Below are positions 41,549-52,379 of a stretch of 64,000 bases of DNA, one piece after another. The notes beneath the pieces are model-generated. The model had not been told where the DNA came from and ran no database searches. It saw nothing but the letters and a program-made list of their open reading frames with translations. Origin of the DNA: Rhynchopus sp. YZ270_cl-10 (taxonomy: Eukaryota; Euglenozoa; Diplonemea; Diplonemida; Diplonemidae); the NCBI GenBank assembly GCA_964035575.1, contig OZ037925.1, positions 62,001 to 126,000 on the forward strand, read 5' to 3'. Within the stretch, counting starts at the first letter, position 1. Each line of letters begins with the position of its first letter. Position numbers and translations under genes: made by a program.

Positions 41549-43089
41549 TTTTCTCTTCTTTCTCGTAACCTGCTTGGAACAATCTATGCAACTTGGTGCA
41601 ACCTGCTGAGTGAAGTCGTCTATTTATCTATGTGTTTGGAACAAATCTGGGTTCTGGTTTTGGTTAAAGGGAGGAAGAAGTCAACTGGCTAAGAACATCC
41701 TTTCTTTTTTTGCTTTTTTTGAAAAACTGAACAAAACCTGTGCACCACACCTCATGATGGTTGCACATTCTTTTGTTTTCATTTTTTTTTGTCGACAATT
41801 AATGCCAAATTATTTTGTTTGTGTGTTACAGATAAAGCACTGTGCAGTTACCTCCCCCCACCCACCCACCCACCCGACTACCCCACTCCCATTCCCCCTT
41901 TTTACTTTTTTTTCGACTATTTTTTTTTGAAATTCTGTTGTTCGGTGCGTACTCTTTCACTAGTCCTGCCCCCTTTTTAGCTGAAAAGGCCCACTTTTTT
42001 ATTGTGCCTATTCAAATCTAGTCAGGGTGAGCATTAGGTAAACCTTCAAAGACGTTTTATAAAAAAAAAAAGGGGGGAAGGGAATACAAAGGGTCTTCTC
42101 CCACACTAAATATGAAAACTTTCTTTGACCATTCCTTTTTAGGGGAACGGAGCATGTACGGTCCTTGGACGCGGACCACGACCTCTTGGTCGGTTTTGAA
42201 AAGGTACAACTGGAGAAACAGTCAGGTCAGTGCAATGACTTTCATACGGTTTTTGCTGGCTTTGAGGTAAACCCCAACTAACGTTCACAAAGTGGCGCAT
42301 TTCCATGTACTGGGGAAAAAACGACACAACTTACTCCCTCTTGTTGCCAGGGGGGGTGTGCGGGTGAAAATGTGTGACGGACTCCTAACCCAGCTGAGGA
42401 TGGACACCCAAGACCTCTCTCCTGGGTTAACGTTGAAAGTTGAACCCTAGGAGATTGTATAAAAAAATAAGAGAGAAACAAACAAACTTGATGAAATGTG
42501 TCTCTGGTGCACATCTAAAAGATGGTACAAGTGGAAGGCTTGGGTTGAAAAGGTGTTGAAGAAGAAAACCCCTTGCCTCACGTGCATTGGCCATCTAAAA
42601 AATAAATACAGAAACCTGTTGTCTTGAAGATCGGGGTACACACAACAAAAAGGGGGGGTGGAAAAAAAAAACACTGTTTTTTTTTTAGGGAGGTTATCGT
42701 TTAGTTCGGTAGTTAAAAACAAAATGAGGGTGTTACAAAGGGGAAAGGGATGGGGATAGAAAACACAAAAAAAAAAAAAAAAAAATGTGTTTAGAAACTC
42801 TGGTGGCAGGGTGGTAGGGGGAAAACAATCGTCCGTTGTGCGGGGGGGAAACACAGTTCATATTTTATTTTAATTTTTTTTTTTGAAAAATAGATTACAT
42901 TTTTTTTGCGTAAATCGCGCTACAACCTAAGATGGGACTTCCATTGTCCCAACCCCACTGTAAATTGGTTGTTTTGTTTTGTTTTGCTTTTATTTTTTGG
43001 GAAAACAGAGAATCCTATTTCTTTGCTGCCTTGTTTCCCTCGGCTTACACGCAAACTGCAGGCCGTTGAGATTAGCTTTGCAGTCCACC
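41549..43089. other. Spacer 5' of histone copy B
   Basis: The first ~130 bp (41549-41680) are the near-identical 5' flank shared with copy A. The rest is AT-rich with long homopolymers. A 42-bp block at 42128-42169 recurs at 58534-58575. No gene seen. Confidence 0.5.
42128..42169. repeat. 42-bp block shared with 58534-58575
   Basis: CCATTCCTTTTTAGGGGAAC and GGAGCATGTACGGTCCTTGG recur at 58534-58575 with one base change and the same orientation. Nothing else around the two sites matches. Confidence 0.75.
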
Positions 43090-44894
43090 TCATGAATACC
43101 TTCTCTTACGTTCCACCATCGGTGGTGTGGTGGCAAGCGATTGATTCAGACGACGTGACTCTGACACAGGCGGTGATGCGTGCTGGTGCGCGTACGGGCT
43201 AAGAGACTGCTGTGGTGATGTACCTGGAGAAAGAGGGGAAAAAAAAAATGCAAATTGATCAAACAAAAATGGGCTAAGGGATCATAATGGGTAGGGGAGG
43301 TTTTTTGCATACTCCCACTCACCGTGAGGACACGGTTCATTTCTTGTGCGAGCTTCAGCTCCAACTTGGTCGTGACAAGCTGCTCGGCGAGGTCGTTCTT
43401 TTCTACCAACTCCAAGTATTGTCTGTGGATGTTTTGTTGTTTGTGTTATTTTTGAAAATTTGTGTTTAAAAATACAAACCTATTTGGCGACACTGGTGAC
43501 GGCTCACCCACCCCTCCCCCTCCACCTACCCCCTCCGCCGACTGCGAACGCGACACCCATGGCGACACTGGAGACGGCGCCGTCGGTGGCGGCGTCATCA
43601 CGGACACTGTCGCTCGCAACATCCCATGCTGCTGATGTGGCGGGCTCAGCCGCACTGCCTGGGGCGGGCCTCCTTGGGGTGCAGGTCTTTGTGGGGAAAG
43701 GTGCACGGGGACAAGCTCAGAGGCACTGTCGTCTTCATGGTGCGGGTTGGGCAGGATCTGTGTAGGCGGGGTGGGTGACGGCAGCTGGCTGGGACTGCGC
43801 GGTGCGGGGTTCACGAAGCAGCACTCCGCAACACTCTCGTTGTGGTCCCTCACCACAACCACTGGAGACTCAAACGCAGGCGCTGCGTGCCCTGTGTGCT
43901 GGATCTGCAGCATCGCACGCAGCTCCGCTGCCTCTCTACGGAGTTCGCTGTTCATCTTCTCAATCTGATGGACCTCACGATGCGACTCGGCGACCCTATC
44001 TTCATAGAACGCCTCCATCTGCGCCATCTGGTTGACAAACACACCCGACGACTCTTTCGTTTGCCGTGTCTTTTCATCTTCACGCATGCCTTCAAGATGT
44101 TTGATGTGCAGTCTTGCCTCCTCAAGCTGTCTCTCCAGGTCCGTCACCACTATATGCCATCCATGGTCCGACCCCGTCCTCCGCGCAGTCCCTGGAGTGC
44201 CGAGACGGCCGAGTTCACCTACTAAGTCACTGATGGATCGGATGAGCTTTTCTTTGTCGCGATCCGGTGCGTCCAGGCTGCGGACACTTCCCTCCCTCTC
44301 TCGGGAGCGCCGCAGGACCGGGGCAGATTTGCTCCGTTGCACTGCAGCGGCGGCAGCGCGTTGCTCTGCGGGGGTCTGCAGGACGCTGCGTCTTCTGCTG
44401 TTCGCCGTCGCTCCTTGGTAGCCGCCGTTCAAATTCGCTTTCGGAGACGACTCTTCACTGCGTTTTGAGTTGCGTCGGTAGATGGCGTCGGTGGTGGCAG
44501 GGGGGTCTACCCTTCTTGGGGGTGGGAGGGACCGTGAGGACCTCTGCCTTTTTGGCTTTGTGAGGAGTTGTTCTGCGTGGATGAGGTTCGCGCGGCTGCG
44601 GTGGGCGGTGGTGTTGCGGTGCTCGTCGGGGTCTTCGGGCGATCTGCTGTCGTGGCGGTGCCCTCGGGGGCTTGCCTTGCCTCGGTTAGGCACAGAGGAG
44701 GATCGGTGCGTCGCACGGTGCGCACTCGGCCCATTCGTCAGACTCGCCGCCATCCTCCCCTCCTGCGCGGCGTTCAACCGGTAGGCCTTGAGATCGCTCT
44801 CCACAGGGCGTCGTGTGGCCTCAACATGGTACTGCATGGCTTGCAGCTCGCGGTCAGTGTGCTTGCGTGCCTGGAACGGAACCCATGCGTCCAT
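43090..44894 (-). CDS. Coiled-coil/disordered protein, 3 exons
   Basis: Exons 43480-44894, 43313-43422 and 43090-43223 give about 552 residues. Intron 1 is 43423-43479 (GTTTGT...TCCACAG, phase 2). Intron 2 is 43224-43312 (GTATGC...CTCCAG, phase 1). A GTGAGT donor ten bases upstream is possible but gives a different, less protein-like tail. The start MDAWVPFQARKHTDREL at 44894 is chosen because the open frame above it is C/T-rich leader. Residues 1-230 are Arg/Ser/Pro-rich and disordered. About 235-345 holds heptads (LERQLEEARLHIKHLEGM; HQIEKMNSELRREAAELRAM). A Pro-rich spacer follows. Exon 2 adds another coiled coil (QYLELVEKNDLAEQL, LELKLAQEMNRVL) that exists only in the spliced frame. No domain names the function; a cytoskeletal scaffold is a guess. 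Confidence 0.75.
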
Positions 44895-45484
44895 CAGGAA
44901 AAGGGGAGGAGGGGAGTGAGAGGGTGTGTGTGTGTGTGTGTGTTGTGTGTGAGGCAAAGAGGGTTTTGGGTGGGGTAGTGTAGACCACCCCGTGTCCCTC
45001 GTTGGTGTCCCCCTGGTTGGTGTTGGTTGGGGTTGGGTGTTGGAGGGTTGTTTCTCCTGCAGCATGTACGCCAACATCCCAAAAAAGGGGAAATGATGCA
45101 CCAAACCCCATCTGGGTTGCCACCATGGTCTCGGGACGTGCCGACGCAGTGCACAGACGGAAGGCGTCGACCGCATGTACGTCGCACTGTCGGACGCCTT
45201 AATATCCTAGACAAATACATTCGACGCGAGTCGCATTTCTCGCTCATTCTCACATAATTCTCGGTCACGAACGAGGAAAATGCAACACCCACTGCGGCCT
45301 TCCCTTCTACCAAAACCCTCTCTCCGTGCTGCGAAAATGATTCTCGCACGCAACTCTCATCGAATGTATACCTAGAGGAACAACAAAATAGGAAAACTCC
45401 AAAAAACTCTCTTTTTTTGTACAAAATGGAGTATTTCCCCCTCCCCTCCCCACCTCTGGATTTTTTAAACAATCCCACACAACA
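44895..45484. other. Spacer with C/T-rich leader and (GT)n
   Basis: The minus-strand sense sequence before 44894 is almost pure C/T plus (CA)n (44925-44950). An ORF can be extended through it to 45176, but it is repetitive and I treat it as leader. The remainder has no feature. Confidence 0.5.
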
Positions 45485-46843
45485 CTACCTCGGGGAAGGA
45501 ATATGCTGACACTCCGCCGGGGCCGTTCCTTTAGGGAACGAGGCCGCCCCGCATGGTGGGGTGGCGATCTGCCGCGTCTCTGCCCAGGCGGACCACTGCT
45601 TGAAGGCGGCAACGTCGTGGGTGAGGAAGACCCAGGAGCGGGTCCGATCCGCGAGGTAGAAGCTCAGCGCGTAGTCTGCGGTACCTTCCATGAAGCAGCC
45701 AAAACGGAGGGGACGAACACATTCTAAAGCGAGCAGGCTGGGTGCTGTCTCACCCCCTCCACTGCAGCACTGTATCAACACATCCGCACCACTGCACTGC
45801 AGATACCTTTGTTTGTACACCCAAGCCACCAACCCTTTCCTCCCATTCGCTACCCTCAGTTTGCAGGGCAGCACCGGGAGCACCTCCTCAGACAGCCCCA
45901 CCTCAGTAACACTCTCCGGAACCTGCTTCTGCAACCGCTGCTGCAAGGTGCTGATCACTTCGTTCTGCTGTGTGATGACCTCGTGGAGACAGGAGATTCG
46001 GATGTCCGCTTCCTCCACGGCAGAGGACGCATCGGAGGCCACACTCTCTGCCTTGACCACTTCCTCCGACACTTCGACACCTGATAAAGCAGCGGAAACC
46101 TTCAATGGGGTGTTATGTGCCTCCAAAGCACCTTCATAGAGCACGCCAGAACCTACTCCAGGTTGCAGCACTCTGATTGGCTCAGGCGGCTTTGAGACAA
46201 CGTTTCGTTCTATCGCAGGGGGGAGAGGGAATGTAGGTGGGTCGGTTCGGTGCTGTGATTGTCTCCTTGCAGCAGTGCCGAAGGAAAGAGCGGTTGCGAC
46301 AGAGACAGGAGAGGATGCGGAGACGACAGAGGGAAGCGTGGTGTCGAGGCTGGCACCGTCGATAGGGGCACCGTCCGCCGCGCAGAGAAGCTGCACCTTG
46401 TACTGCTGTGGTGCGAACACTGTGGTGTCGAGAAGCTCTACCCATTCCCCGACGTCGACGCTCCAGAAGGCGATTTTGGAGATGGGCGGGCAAGAGGTGA
46501 CCCCACAGATGTGTGCGGCAATGGCGTGGAGACGCTTGAGCTCGCGTGGGAGGAAGATCTCACGGTAGATAGGTGGGGCGCCGGTGCTTTCTATACAGAG
46601 GGCGGCAACGAGCGGGCTTTGTGTGTGTGGTGGTGGTGGGGTGCGTGTAGTGGTGGTGGTGGTGGTGGTGGTGGTGGTTGCGTTGTGTGCAGGGGTGCTC
46701 GCGCTGCTCCCTTGCTGCTGCTGCTGGCCAAGCACCATCACCGTGTCGACACGTGCCAACGCAGCAGACGTCTCCCCAATCGTCGCCTCAACCTCACGCG
46801 CAAGCCTCTCCACATCGTCACATGTTGTGTCCAGATCTGACAT
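45485..46843 (-). CDS. Protein with C-terminal PH-like domain
   Basis: About 452 residues from MSDLDTTCDDVERLAREVEA at 46843; the open frame above that ATG is a C/T tandem repeat and not counted. Residues 1-35 are helical, then low complexity (Q5, T11, Pro). Residues about 80-160 form a globular stretch (IYREIFLPRELKRLHAIA, KIAFWSVDVGEWVELL, YKVQLL) that could be a ubiquitin-like/PB1 fold. A coiled coil lies near 285-310 (LHEVITQQNEVISTLQQRL). The C-terminal ~115 residues look like a PH domain: basic first strands with GLVAWVYKQRYLQC, a late strand YALSFYLADRTRSWVFLTHD, and a final helix with the hallmark Trp (AAFKQWSAWAE). PH domains bind phosphoinositides or proteins at membranes; the exact role is unknown. 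Confidence 0.75.
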   Translation of the reverse strand: MSDLDTTCDDVERLAREVEATIGETSAALARVDTVMVLGQQQQQGSSASTPAHNATTTTTTTTTTTRTPPPPHTQSPLVAALCIESTGAPPIYREIFLPRELKRLHAIAAHICGVTSCPPISKIAFWSVDVGEWVELLDTTVFAPQQYKVQLLCAADGAPIDGASLDTTLPSVVSASSPVSVATALSFGTAARRQSQHRTDPPTFPLPPAIERNVVSKPPEPIRVLQPGVGSGVLYEGALEAHNTPLKVSAALSGVEVSEEVVKAESVASDASSAVEEADIRISCLHEVITQQNEVISTLQQRLQKQVPESVTEVGLSEEVLPVLPCKLRVANGRKGLVAWVYKQRYLQCSGADVLIQCCSGGGETAPSLLALECVRPLRFGCFMEGTADYALSFYLADRTRSWVFLTHDVAAFKQWSAWAETRQIATPPCGAASFPKGTAPAECQHIPSPR

Positions 46844-46854
46844 GTGTTTCCTGG

Positions 46855-46925
46855 GGGAGGTGTGAGAGAAGGGGAGGTGTGAGAGAAGGGGAGGTGTGAG
46901 AGAAGGGGAGGTGTGAGAGAAGGGG
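46855..46925 (-). repeat. 17-bp tandem repeat in the 5' leader
   Basis: Four copies of GGGGAGGTGTGAGAGAA on the plus strand, i.e. a C/T-rich TTCTCTCACACCTCCCC leader on the sense strand, ending 12 bases before the PH-protein start. CCTCCCCCAG just upstream of the ATG looks like a splice acceptor. Confidence 0.85.
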
Positions 46926-47313
46926 AGGAGGAGGAGGGTGGGGGGAAAGGGTAAAAATAGCATTTTTTTTGTCGAAAAATAATGGACAGAAAAAAGAGAA
47001 TTAATCAGTCATCAACTCCAACTTTTGGCGGGGGCACTCCCCCCCCCGGCCCGCTCTGCCTGACGCCGGCATGGGATTTGAGGGCAAGGCAGAGGGGGCC
47101 AACAAATGAGTGGTTTGTTGTAAATAAACAAAATAACAACGAACCTATTTGCACGTTGCTTTGTCAGACTATTAGATTATTAGAGAATTAGAGTTAAGAT
47201 TTTCTCTAATAATATTGTGCACGGAGGGTGGCCTATATTGACATGTCCTTGACAGTTCCTTGAAATGTTCTTGATCGTTGTTCCGTAACACCATAATACT
47301 CTAATAATCGAAT

Positions 47314-47421
47314 TGCTGTATTTGTACAAATTATCGACCGTAAAAAAGGTCGAATCTTGCAGAAAAATCCTGAAAAGGTCGAACATCAGTACGGTCAATA
47401 ATTTTTTTACGATGCCAGTAT
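47314..47421. mobile_element. Small foldback, CCGTATTCGT family, diverged copy
   Basis: Contains TTGTACAAATTATCGACCGT and AGAAAAATCCTGAAAAGGTC, and ends in TTTTTTTACGATGCCAGTA. The same motifs in the same order are found at 57210-57402, and the ends are imperfectly inverted. Confidence 0.6.
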
Positions 47422-47478
47422 TTGCAAAATGCTTTTTTGCCAGATACACAAAAGAACATAAAAAAAAAAAACTGTAGC

Positions 47479-47534
47479 ATGCAGACACCTCCTACTGACC
47501 CACGTACGATGCCAGCCATCCGGATGAAAGCACA
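47479..47534 (-). repeat. Dispersed repeat A copy
   Basis: Core copy with GCAGACACCTCC (one C-to-T change relative to other copies on the sense strand turns a G-C pair into G-U, keeping the stem) and CGATGCCAGCCATCCGGATG. Confidence 0.75.
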
Positions 47535-48681
47535 AAAAAAAAAAAAATCGTGAGAGAGACAGTACGTTGCGTGCAAGTTTGCACTGCAAAATCTATCGAT
47601 GTAAAATGTGGGGGCAAAACGAGACACGCACAATACGTTAACGTAACGAAAGGGGGGTGTTGAGAGAGAGGAGAATGCTTTATTTTGTTCATGGCTGTAT
47701 GATCCGTCTGTGCGCCCGCCTCAGGAAAGCGTACGACACGGAAATACAAAAAAAAACCTCTCCGAGATGGTGTACCAAAAACATCGTTTTTTTTCTTTTA
47801 CTTTTGCACAGGTCGTTCGTTACTCACTAAAAAAAAAAAAAACAGCAAAGCAAATGAATGATAACAAAAAATAGGAAAAAGCTAGCAAATGATGGTATAG
47901 TCAGTCACCTTCACTTTTTATTTTCACAAACACAAAGAAATACTATGCAATCACATTGCTCTCTGGGGGAAATTTTACCCAGGAAAGTGTACAGTGAAGC
48001 CTACTGCATCTTTGTGTGTACGTTTTGTACCTTTTTTTCATCGGGCTACGCTGCGGGTGAGCACCCCCCTGTGGGTATGTTTTTTCTGTTTTCTTTACAA
48101 AAAATCTTGGTCGCGTAGCTAGTCAGTGAGCAGACGAGAATAATGCCCACAAGAACTAACCAGGTAGCCAAAATCGATCAACCACACGGACAACACCTGG
48201 AAGAAAAAGAGAGAAAAAAAAACGTGGTTTTGGTGTAGTCAGAACCGGGAAAAGTACGAGGAATTTGGGCTCCGATGACACCACGGTTTGATACTTTTTC
48301 TGTTGTGAAAAAAGACATCAAACCCACTAGGCTAGGACACTTGCAGAGGTTAGATGGAATTCAGAGGGGGGTAATAACGTGATTTCTGGCGCAACTGGCC
48401 AACCCCGTGATGCGGGTTTTTCTTTCTTTCGTTTGGGTTTAATAAATGATTTTGTTCGTTCGTTCTGGCAAAATCATACAAAAAAAAAAATAATAAAATA
48501 AAAAGGGGAGACAGCAAGAACGTGCCACCTCACCACCTCACTGTGCACACACACACATCCTTTAACATAAAGGAGTGTCCAAAGTACTTCAAATGTAAAA
48601 AAAGTACTTGAAAGTCCAAAAAATAACCTGGTACTTGATACTTGAAGTACCCCCCTATAATAAACTTAGAGCTAGCAAAAT

Positions 48682-48688
48682 TGACTTG

Positions 48689-48719
<31 letters not shown>

Positions 48720-48830
48720 CCCCCTCACGTGCATTGGTACACAACCAGTACACACGGTGCACCGTGGGGTGGACCCCCCCCCCCAGCCATGCGGGTCCTA
48801 CATCCATTTCGAGGTTGACATCTGTATAAA
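48682..48830 (-). repeat. Dispersed repeat D, diverged copy
   Basis: TTGACTTGAAA, CACGTGCATTGGTACAC, GGGGTGGACCC, CATGCGGGTCCTACATCCAT and GACATCTG follow the order seen at 50863 and 62900. Confidence 0.6.
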
Positions 48831-49442
48831 AAAAAATTAGTTTTATGTACAGCCGTAATAACCAAGGTGGGGCAAAAACCCATCCCAGCTTTTTTAAAAA
48901 TCCAACCCCCACCTTAGCCATTGTATTGACCCACCGATGCTGTACTTTATAACCAAAGAGGAGAATGGAGACGAACCTTCTATACAGATACACTAAAATT
49001 CCCAGATCCCCCTCCCCCTGCCTGGCGCACAAATAGGCAAAAAAAGGGGGGTGTGCCGCCGCTCACCTCATCATTGAAAATATCAAGCGCTTACCCAATA
49101 CATCCTCCAAATACTGTTTTTTTGCCCCCTTTTTTTGTTTGCCCCATTTTTTCACTGTAACCTACCCAAGTAGGCATAGACATGCCCACAGTATCGGTAG
49201 TTTTGTTGGCAGCCAAAAAAAAAAAAAAGCGTGGGCTATATAGGGCTATATACGAGCGGTTTTTTTCACCAGCTCTCAGTAGCGTCTCATAGCTCTTCAC
49301 AAAAGCTCACACAGCCTGTTTCATCATAGACGGCCCAGATTGTTTTTCCTCGCAATTTTTTTTTTTTAAAATAAAGAGTGCAAGCGCCACATCCTATCAG
49401 GAAGGCCGCTAGCACTGTGCATTGGAACAAATAGTAAAAAAT

Positions 49443-50036
49443 CAGGGGTTAAGTTAGGGCGGGTTTCTGGGTTTTCAAAACCCGGTTTTCGGGTTTTCGG
49501 GTTTTTCAAAAAAAAAAAAAAAAAATCCAAATTTTTGGGTGGTGTAGGCCGGGAAGGTGGGGTAGGGGTGGGGGCGGAGCCCCCCCCACCTCACCCTCTA
49601 AGAAAAAAAATATCCTCCCGACCCAAACAAAACCCCCGTCAGAACTGGGAATGATTCATATGAAGAGGCAACAGGGATCTCTGGCGAGCTTCGGGTTCAG
49701 TACTAGTGTTGCGAGAGTGCGGATGAGGCAGGGACGTGGGAACTGAGGTCGGTGAGGGGTACACCAGTCCTGTTCTTCAAATTTATGCTTCAAAATTGTT
49801 AGGACAAATCCAAAAATCCCCAGGGTCCCCCACTTTTTGGTGGGATTTTTGAACTTTGCCCAAAAATTGCGAAAATTTTTTTTCGCTCGCTACGCTCGCG
49901 GAGGTGCACCTTAAAATTTTTTCCGCTCGCTGCGCTCGCGGAGGGAATGGGTTATTTTTCGCAAAATCCAGAAAAACCGAAAAAAACCCAGAAAACCCGA
50001 CTCAGCGAGAAAAAAAAAAAGCTAACTTAACCCCTG
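49443..50036. mobile_element. hAT-like MITE with 15-bp TIRs and AAAAAAT duplication
   Basis: TIRs CAGGGGTTAAGTTAG (49443-49457) and its exact complement (50022-50036) are flanked on both sides by AAAAAAT (49436-49442 and 50037-50043). The CAGGGG start is typical of hAT elements, whose target duplications are usually 8 bp; here 7 are visible. The 594-bp interior has repeated CGCTCGC...GCTCGCGGAGG units and no transposase. Confidence 0.75.
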
Positions 50037-50862
50037 AAAAAATGGAAGAAAAAAAAAAATAACAAAGAGAAGAGCTGTTGCATTTATAAAAGAACCACAA
50101 AAAACCAGAGCAGAATAAAAGCCTCTTTCGAAACCACACTGCTTAGGCCCACCCCTCAAACCCTTTGCGTATGTGTGAATACATAATGGGTGAGGTTTTG
50201 TGTGTGTCAAAATAAAGAAAAATACCGGTATTACAATACAATTGAAACAAGAATTTTTTTTAAAAAAGAATTCGCTAGAGAAAGAAAACTAAGACAAAGA
50301 AATAAACAAAAAAACAGGAGAAAAAATCAGTATTATTTGGCGTAAAAACAAAAGGGAAATGCCTATCAGAAGCTAAGCATATTGTACTTAGTCTCATTTA
50401 GATTACTTAATGTTTTCCACTTAGTCACCTTGGGGGGGAAAAAAGTAGTGAATTTGATACTGTACAGACACCTCAAAACCGGATGCCGGCACGTCTTAAA
50501 AAATGATACACAACGGCAAACGACAAAAAGACACTCTAGAAAAAAGGGGGTGTGCTTCGTGGAGTTGGCTTTCGGAAAAGATTTCTTGGTACGAAATGGA
50601 CACTTTTTCTTTTTGGTGTAATGTCCGTACCAGAATCGGAGAAAATAAAGACAAAAAAAAAAAAAAAAAGCCTTGCCTCGACTTAGCACCCCTCTGTAAG
50701 CTATATTGGCAGCCAAAAAAAAAAAAAAGCAAAAACATGTTGAAGAGAAACCAAAGCTAGACCGCAAACATGGAAGGGCGAAAAACCCTTTGCATTTTCG
50801 AGTGTCTACCATGCGTTACATTTTCAAATGTTTTTCTTTTTTTTCCGAGGAAAAAAAAAAAG

Positions 50863-50989
50863 GGTTGACTTGAAATGTAAAAGCCCTCTCGTGAACAGTG
50901 TACCTTTGGTACAATGACCGGCTGTACTGGGGGTGGATACCCCAACCATTCAGTCCTACTGTAGGCTACATCTGAAAAATCCGAGAGGG
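50863..50989 (-). repeat. Dispersed repeat D copy
   Basis: About 125 bp matching 62900-63022: TTGACTTGAAAT, CCCTCTCGTGAACAGTGTAC, GGGGTGGATACCCCAACCAT, CAGTCCTAC and CATCTGAAAAA. Confidence 0.75.
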
Positions 50990-51280
50990 AAAAACAAAAA
51001 ATCATATCCGTCAAACACATTAAACGCATTCCAAAAAACACATCCGTCAAAAAAGCAAAATGTTGGATAAAAAACACGTCTCATACAAAAGACGTCGCAA
51101 CAGTTTTGAGAAATGACGTTTTTTCTACACACTGGGATCACAATAGAAGGAACTGTACCTCGAAATGAGAATATATTTTTCGTCAAATAAAGACAAAGAC
51201 CTCAAGCATGTCAACACACCCCCCTCACAGCCACTACCAATCCTACCTCCAAGACAACAGAATAAAAGGAACATCGTAGT

Positions 51281-51310
51281 AAGATGACCCTAAGCCTCTT
51301 TGCTATTTTG
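51281..51310 (-). repeat. Dispersed repeat B, half copy
   Basis: AAGATGACCCTAAGCCTCTT is present, but the right arm is lost. Confidence 0.5.
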
Positions 51311-51473
51311 ATTTTGATTTTTTGAAGGAAACGTATCATTGTTGCTGTGAAGGTCGCCTGAGCCTGCACTTAATTAGTCACAATAAGAGACCCATTGCAG
51401 AGCTCTCCATCTGGATTTTTTCCTGAAATTTTTGGTGGAATTTGGGGGTTTGAATACCATCAAACTCCAGTCA

Positions 51474-51641
51474 TGGTAGTCTGGCAGGCCAGACTGAAAA
51501 AGACACCCAAAAAAAAAATTTTTTTTTTTGACTTTTTCTCGACATTTTTTGGCGTGTTCCTGACTTCTGAAAAGTCAAGAAAAAGTCAAGAAAAATTCAT
51601 GGATTTTCAAAAGTCTGGCAGTTGTCTGCCAGACTACCATA
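51474..51641. mobile_element. Small foldback with ATGGTAGTCTGGCAG ends
   Basis: The ends ATGGTAGTCTGGCAG and CTGCCAGACTACCAT are inverted. Each is itself part of a smaller palindrome (TCTGGCAGGCCAGA; AGTCTGGCAGTTGTCTGCCAGACT is cut here to AGTCTGGCAG/CTGCCAGACT). The interior is AT-rich. The flanks ACCATCAAA on both sides might be remnants of a target duplication or of older sequence. Confidence 0.6.
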
Positions 51642-51922
51642 TGAAACACCATCAAATCAGGAAAAAATCAGGTGGGATCTCTGCAAAAGCAAAACGTCAG
51701 AAAAGAAAAGGAGAAAAAAAAATAACCTTCAGGAGGGATGCAAAACATAACAATAACGAGGAATGCGACCGCTCTCATCAGCCGGCCCACCTTCCGCTGA
51801 AGAGATATGAGCTTACAGGGAGCTCCCATTTCACCCAAGCACCCCTTCATAGCATGGGGAAGCAAGCCACTGCCCCAGCATTAAAATACCCAACGCTAGG
51901 AGAATATTCCCTGTGTCCCCCT

Positions 51923-51956
51923 ATTGCCTCTGCTGGCCCCGGCCAACAGAGGCAAT
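51923..51956. repeat. 34-bp near-perfect inverted repeat
   Basis: ATTGCCTCTGCTGGCC and GGCCAACAGAGGCAAT face each other across CC, with one mismatch. It is isolated, with no copy seen elsewhere in the window. Confidence 0.65.
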
Positions 51957-52026
51957 ACAGATGGATACTGCATCCCCTCGGTGCGGTCAGACCCCTTAAA
52001 AACTAAAAAGAGAAAGTGAAGTTATT

Positions 52027-52068
52027 GATGCGGGCACCTCCCACTGTACGATGCCAGCTGAAAGCACA
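52027..52068 (-). repeat. Dispersed repeat A, short-loop copy
   Basis: Has GGGCACCTCCCACTGTACGA and GCCAGCTGAAAGCACA. The ATCCGGAT hairpin is deleted and the loop is shorter, but both stem halves remain. Confidence 0.7.
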
Positions 52069-52379
52069 AAAGGAGTCGAGATAAACCAAGCCGTAAAAAT
52101 GCTTAAGTCACCTAAAGCTAAAGGAAGTGAAGGTGAAAGGTGCAAAAAAACAAAAAAACAAAAAAACAAAAAAAACGAAAGAAAGGACTACAGCAAAACA
52201 ACTACGGAGAGATGTCAAATCGCGCAAAAAAAAACAAAACAAAAATTGAAAGAGGAGAAATGCCTATACTTACAAAAGCAAAGCAGCAAGCACGCAAGGA
52301 GAGTACCACTTCCCCCTCCTTTATTTTTCTCTCTTCTAAGGAAGATGAGATTTCGGGTGGTTTTTATGATAACAACAAT

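Larger units (their letters stand above)
38995..41690. repeat. Segmental duplication, copy B
   Basis: Second copy of the 36.6-38.7 kb block. It is longer because of about 800 bp of extra sequence (39400-40200), which includes the element relic and an acidic open frame. Confidence 0.8.

Noticed and set aside
44895-45176. N-terminal extension of the coiled-coil protein
   Set aside because: Encoded by a C/T-rich and (CA)n tract giving Pro/His/Thr runs; the ATG at 44894 is a better start.
46844-46963. N-terminal extension of the PH-like protein with LSHTSPSLTPPL-type repeats
   Set aside because: It is the translated 17-bp leader repeat; MSDLDTT at 46843 begins the natural sequence.
47036-47110. 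GC-rich hairpin with GGCGGGGGCACTCCCCCC as an RNA gene
   Set aside because: Short, imperfect pairing and no second copy; too little to call.
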